DNA of 8,063 bases from Actinomycetes bacterium (GTDB lineage: Bacteria > Actinomycetota > Acidimicrobiia > Acidimicrobiales > Palsa-688): NCBI GenBank assembly GCA_021846485.1, contig JAJZWW010000134.1:1-8063 (forward strand). The letters are read 5' to 3'. Position 1 is the stretch's first letter; each line of letters starts with the position of its first letter. The position numbers were made by a program, and so were the translations under genes. The notes below the pieces were generated by a model that was given only the letters and a program-made list of their open reading frames with translations, had not been told where the DNA came from and made no database searches. This document shows positions 6,501-8,063 of this stretch, piece by piece.

Positions 6501-6536
6501 GTGCCAGCTCTGCGCGCGCTCGTACTCATCACCTGA
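6501..6536 (+). CDS. ilvB attenuator leader peptide (MPALRALVLIT)
   Basis: An 11-codon ORF, GTG to TGA. Six of its 11 residues are the end products of branched-chain synthesis or closely tied to it, and the run Leu-Val-Leu-Ile-Thr comes just before the stop. When charged Leu, Val or Ile tRNA is scarce, the ribosome would stall on these codons and keep the downstream terminator from forming. Short leaders of this kind precede ilvB operons in other actinobacteria, for example Corynebacterium. There is no Shine-Dalgarno; the predicted transcription start coincides with the GTG, so translation is probably leaderless. The overlapping ATG at 6496 opens a different frame with no such codon run and is less likely. 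Confidence 0.78.
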   Translation: MPALRALVLIT

Positions 6537-6564
6537 CGCACGCGCCAGCCAGCGCGCGTGCGTC
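6535..6564 (+). promoter_or_regulatory. Attenuator upstream (pause-type) hairpin
   Basis: GACGCACGCGC (6535-6545) pairs perfectly with GCGCGTGCGTC (6554-6564) over 11 bp around an 8-nt loop. The 5' arm begins inside the leader stop codon, so a ribosome completing the leader would cover it, whereas one stalled at the Leu/Val/Ile codons sits just before it. This is the position of the 1:2 hairpin in classical attenuators. I could not identify a strong competing antiterminator pairing; only a 4-bp CGTC/GACG overlap with the terminator arm is visible. Confidence 0.7.
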
Positions 6565-6565
6565 G

Positions 6566-6597
6566 AGACGACCTCCTCCGGGGGTCGTCTTTTTTTT
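6566..6597 (+). terminator. Intrinsic attenuator terminator of ilvB
   Basis: AGACGACC (6566-6573) pairs with GGTCGTCT (6583-6590); the stem extends by a T-G and two C-G pairs to a 3-nt loop (6577-6579). A run of eight T residues (6590-6597) follows at once. This is a textbook Rho-independent terminator, yet it lies 32 bases before the ilvB start and after a branched-chain leader peptide, so its job is premature termination when Leu, Val and Ile are plentiful. Confidence 0.88.
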
Positions 6598-6628
6598 CCC
6601 CGAGACCCAACGCACCCCCCGAGGAGCC

Positions 6629-8063
6629 ATGAACCTGACCGGGGCACAAGCCCTCATCAAGAGCCTGGAGATGGAACGCACCGAGGTGGTCTTCGGCCTG
6701 CCCGGCGGGTGCATCCTGCCCGCCTACGACCCGCTGCTCGACTCGTCGATCCGCCACATCCTGGTGCGCCACGAGCAGGGTGCCGGGCACATGGCCGAGG
6801 GGTACGCCCACGTCACCGGGCGTCCCGGGGTGGCGATGGTGACGAGCGGGCCGGCGGCGACCAACCTGGTCACCCCGCTCTGCGACGCGTACATGGACTC
6901 GGTCCCGCTCGTGGCGATCACCGGGCAGGTGTCGCGCGCGGCGATCGGCACCGACGCGTTCCAGGAGTGCGACACCGTCGGGATCACCCGATCGGTGACC
7001 AAGCACAACGAGCTGGTGATGGACCCCGCGGAGCTGCAGCTCGGCGTGCTGGAAACGTTCCACCGGGCCACCACCGCTCGCCCCGACCCGGCGCTGCTCG
7101 CCGTGCCCAAGGACGTCCTCACCACCACGATGGAGTGGTGGTGGCCCACCGACGACGAGGTCCTCGCCTCCCTGCCCGGGTACCGTCCGACGGTCAAGGG
7201 CCACCCCCGGATGATCCGGGAGGCCGCGCAGCTCGTCGCCGCGGCCGAGCGGCCGGTGATCTACGCGGGGGGCGGCATCTTGAAGGCCCGGGCAGCCGAG
7301 GCCCTCGCCGAGCTGGTCGAGCTGACCGGCATCCCGGTGGTGACCACGCTGATGGCCCGCGGGGCATTCCCCGACGGGCACCCGCTCAACCTCGGCATGC
7401 CGGGGATGCACGGCAACTACACCGCGATCACTGCGCTCCAGGAAGCCGACCTGCTGGTCGCCCTCGGCACCCGTTTCGACGACCGGGTCACCGGGCGGAT
7501 CGACGGGTTCGCCCCCGGGGCGAAGGTCGTCCACGTCGACATCGACCCCGCCGAGCTCGGCAAGGTCCGCAAGCCCGACGTCCCGATCGTCGGGGACTGC
7601 CGGCAGGTGATCGGCGAGATGACGAGGGAGCTGCGCTGGGTCCTCGACTCCGGCGACAGCACCCCGCCGGACCGCTCAGCGTGGCGGAGCCGCATCTCCG
7701 GCTGGCAGGAGCGCTACCCGCTGCACTACGACCCGCCCGCCGACGGCGACGCCCTCAAGCCCCAGGCGGTGATCGAGGCGCTGCGGGACTCGGCTCCCGA
7801 GGGGACGATCCTCGCCTCGGGGGTCGGCCAGCACCAGATGTGGGCCAGCCAGTACTGGCGCTTCGACGAGCCCTACACCTGGGTGAGCTCCGGCGGGCTC
7901 GGCACCATGGGGTTCTCGGTGCCGGCGGCCATCGGGGCCAAGGTCGGCCGTCCGGACCGGACCGTCTGGGCGGTCGACGGAGACGGGTGCTTCCAGATGA
8001 CCGCCCAGGAGCTGGTCACCGCCTCGAGCGAACGCATCCCCGTCAAGGTCGCCATCTTGAACA
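6629..8063 (+). CDS. ilvB: Acetolactate synthase large subunit, 3' end cut by window edge
   Basis: Catalytic subunit of acetohydroxyacid synthase, the first shared step of Val, Leu and Ile synthesis: two pyruvates to acetolactate, or pyruvate plus 2-oxobutyrate to acetohydroxybutyrate, using ThDP, Mg and FAD. 478 codons are visible of the usual 570-620. Landmarks are FGLPGG (22-27), the ThDP-activating E49 in RHEQGAGHMAEGYA, VAITGQV then GTDAFQECDTVGITRSVTKHN, TRFDDRVTGR of the FAD domain, GVGQHQMWA (398-406), and the metal/ThDP motif beginning at GDG (451-453) and reaching its closing Asn pair at the right edge (VAILN). The ATG is the only start in the open stretch after the terminator; GAGGAG precedes it by just two bases, an unusually short gap. 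Regulation is by the attenuator directly upstream. The small subunit ilvN and ilvC are expected beyond the edge but not seen. Confidence 0.98.
   Translation, partial: MNLTGAQALIKSLEMERTEVVFGLPGGCILPAYDPLLDSSIRHILVRHEQGAGHMAEGYAHVTGRPGVAMVTSGPAATNLVTPLCDAYMDSVPLVAITGQVSRAAIGTDAFQECDTVGITRSVTKHNELVMDPAELQLGVLETFHRATTARPDPALLAVPKDVLTTTMEWWWPTDDEVLASLPGYRPTVKGHPRMIREAAQLVAAAERPVIYAGGGILKARAAEALAELVELTGIPVVTTLMARGAFPDGHPLNLGMPGMHGNYTAITALQEADLLVALGTRFDDRVTGRIDGFAPGAKVVHVDIDPAELGKVRKPDVPIVGDCRQVIGEMTRELRWVLDSGDSTPPDRSAWRSRISGWQERYPLHYDPPADGDALKPQAVIEALRDSAPEGTILASGVGQHQMWASQYWRFDEPYTWVSSGGLGTMGFSVPAAIGAKVGRPDRTVWAVDGDGCFQMTAQELVTASSERIPVKVAILN

Noticed and set aside
6496..6536. ATG at 6496 as the leader peptide start
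   Set aside because: Its frame reads Ala-Cys-Gln-Leu-Cys-Ala-Arg and continues far beyond the hairpins without a Leu/Val/Ile run; the GTG frame ends exactly at the hairpin and has the expected control codons.
6494..7534. A 346-codon minus-strand open frame opposite ilvB
   Set aside because: It overlaps the clear ilvB coding frame, has His/Arg/Gly-rich composition and no motif; it would also run through the attenuator.

Overview
The window is very GC-rich, densely packed DNA from an actinobacterium. An acidimicrobial or related actinobacterial lineage is my inference, based on the fused FO synthase (coenzyme F420 pathway), the GC-saturated codon use and the actinobacterial style of the acetolactate synthase leader. 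There are two transcriptional blocks, diverging from a control region at about 6150-6500.

Minus strand, read right to left. A two-domain glycosyltransferase (6149-4218) is followed by a short coiled-coil protein (4221-3751) and then a FkbM-type methyltransferase joined to a sulfotransferase-like domain (3754-2126). Each gene's start codon overlaps the previous stop (GTGA, then ATGA), so they should be translationally coupled. Together they look like a surface glycan module for sugar transfer, O-methylation and possibly sulfation. The methyltransferase/sulfotransferase ORF has no stop of its own. It runs out of frame into a degenerate fragment of a second glycosyltransferase (about 2313-2113) that is paralogous to the C-terminal core of the intact enzyme. 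This looks like a deletion scar. A doubtful small ORF (2129-1971), possibly frameshifted, follows. Then comes fbiC (from 1834, running off the left edge), the bifunctional CofG/CofH radical-SAM FO synthase.

Plus strand. Acetolactate synthase large subunit (ilvB, from 6629, running off the right edge) is preceded by a complete transcription attenuator. It comprises a promoter-like TTGCGG-17-CACAAT, an 11-codon leader peptide (MPALRALVLIT) whose GTG sits at the predicted transcription start, an 11-bp hairpin that includes the leader stop region, and an intrinsic terminator with eight T residues. This is branched-chain amino acid control by ribosome stalling at Leu/Val/Ile codons.

The gap between the two blocks also holds a perfect 19-bp inverted repeat with a 43-nt loop, and a 12-bp palindrome, neither explained by the genes. 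I see no tRNA, rRNA, CRISPR array or transposase gene. The most noteworthy items are the leaderless attenuator, the glycosyltransferase remnant, the methyltransferase/coiled-coil/sulfotransferase fusion and the unexplained inverted repeat.
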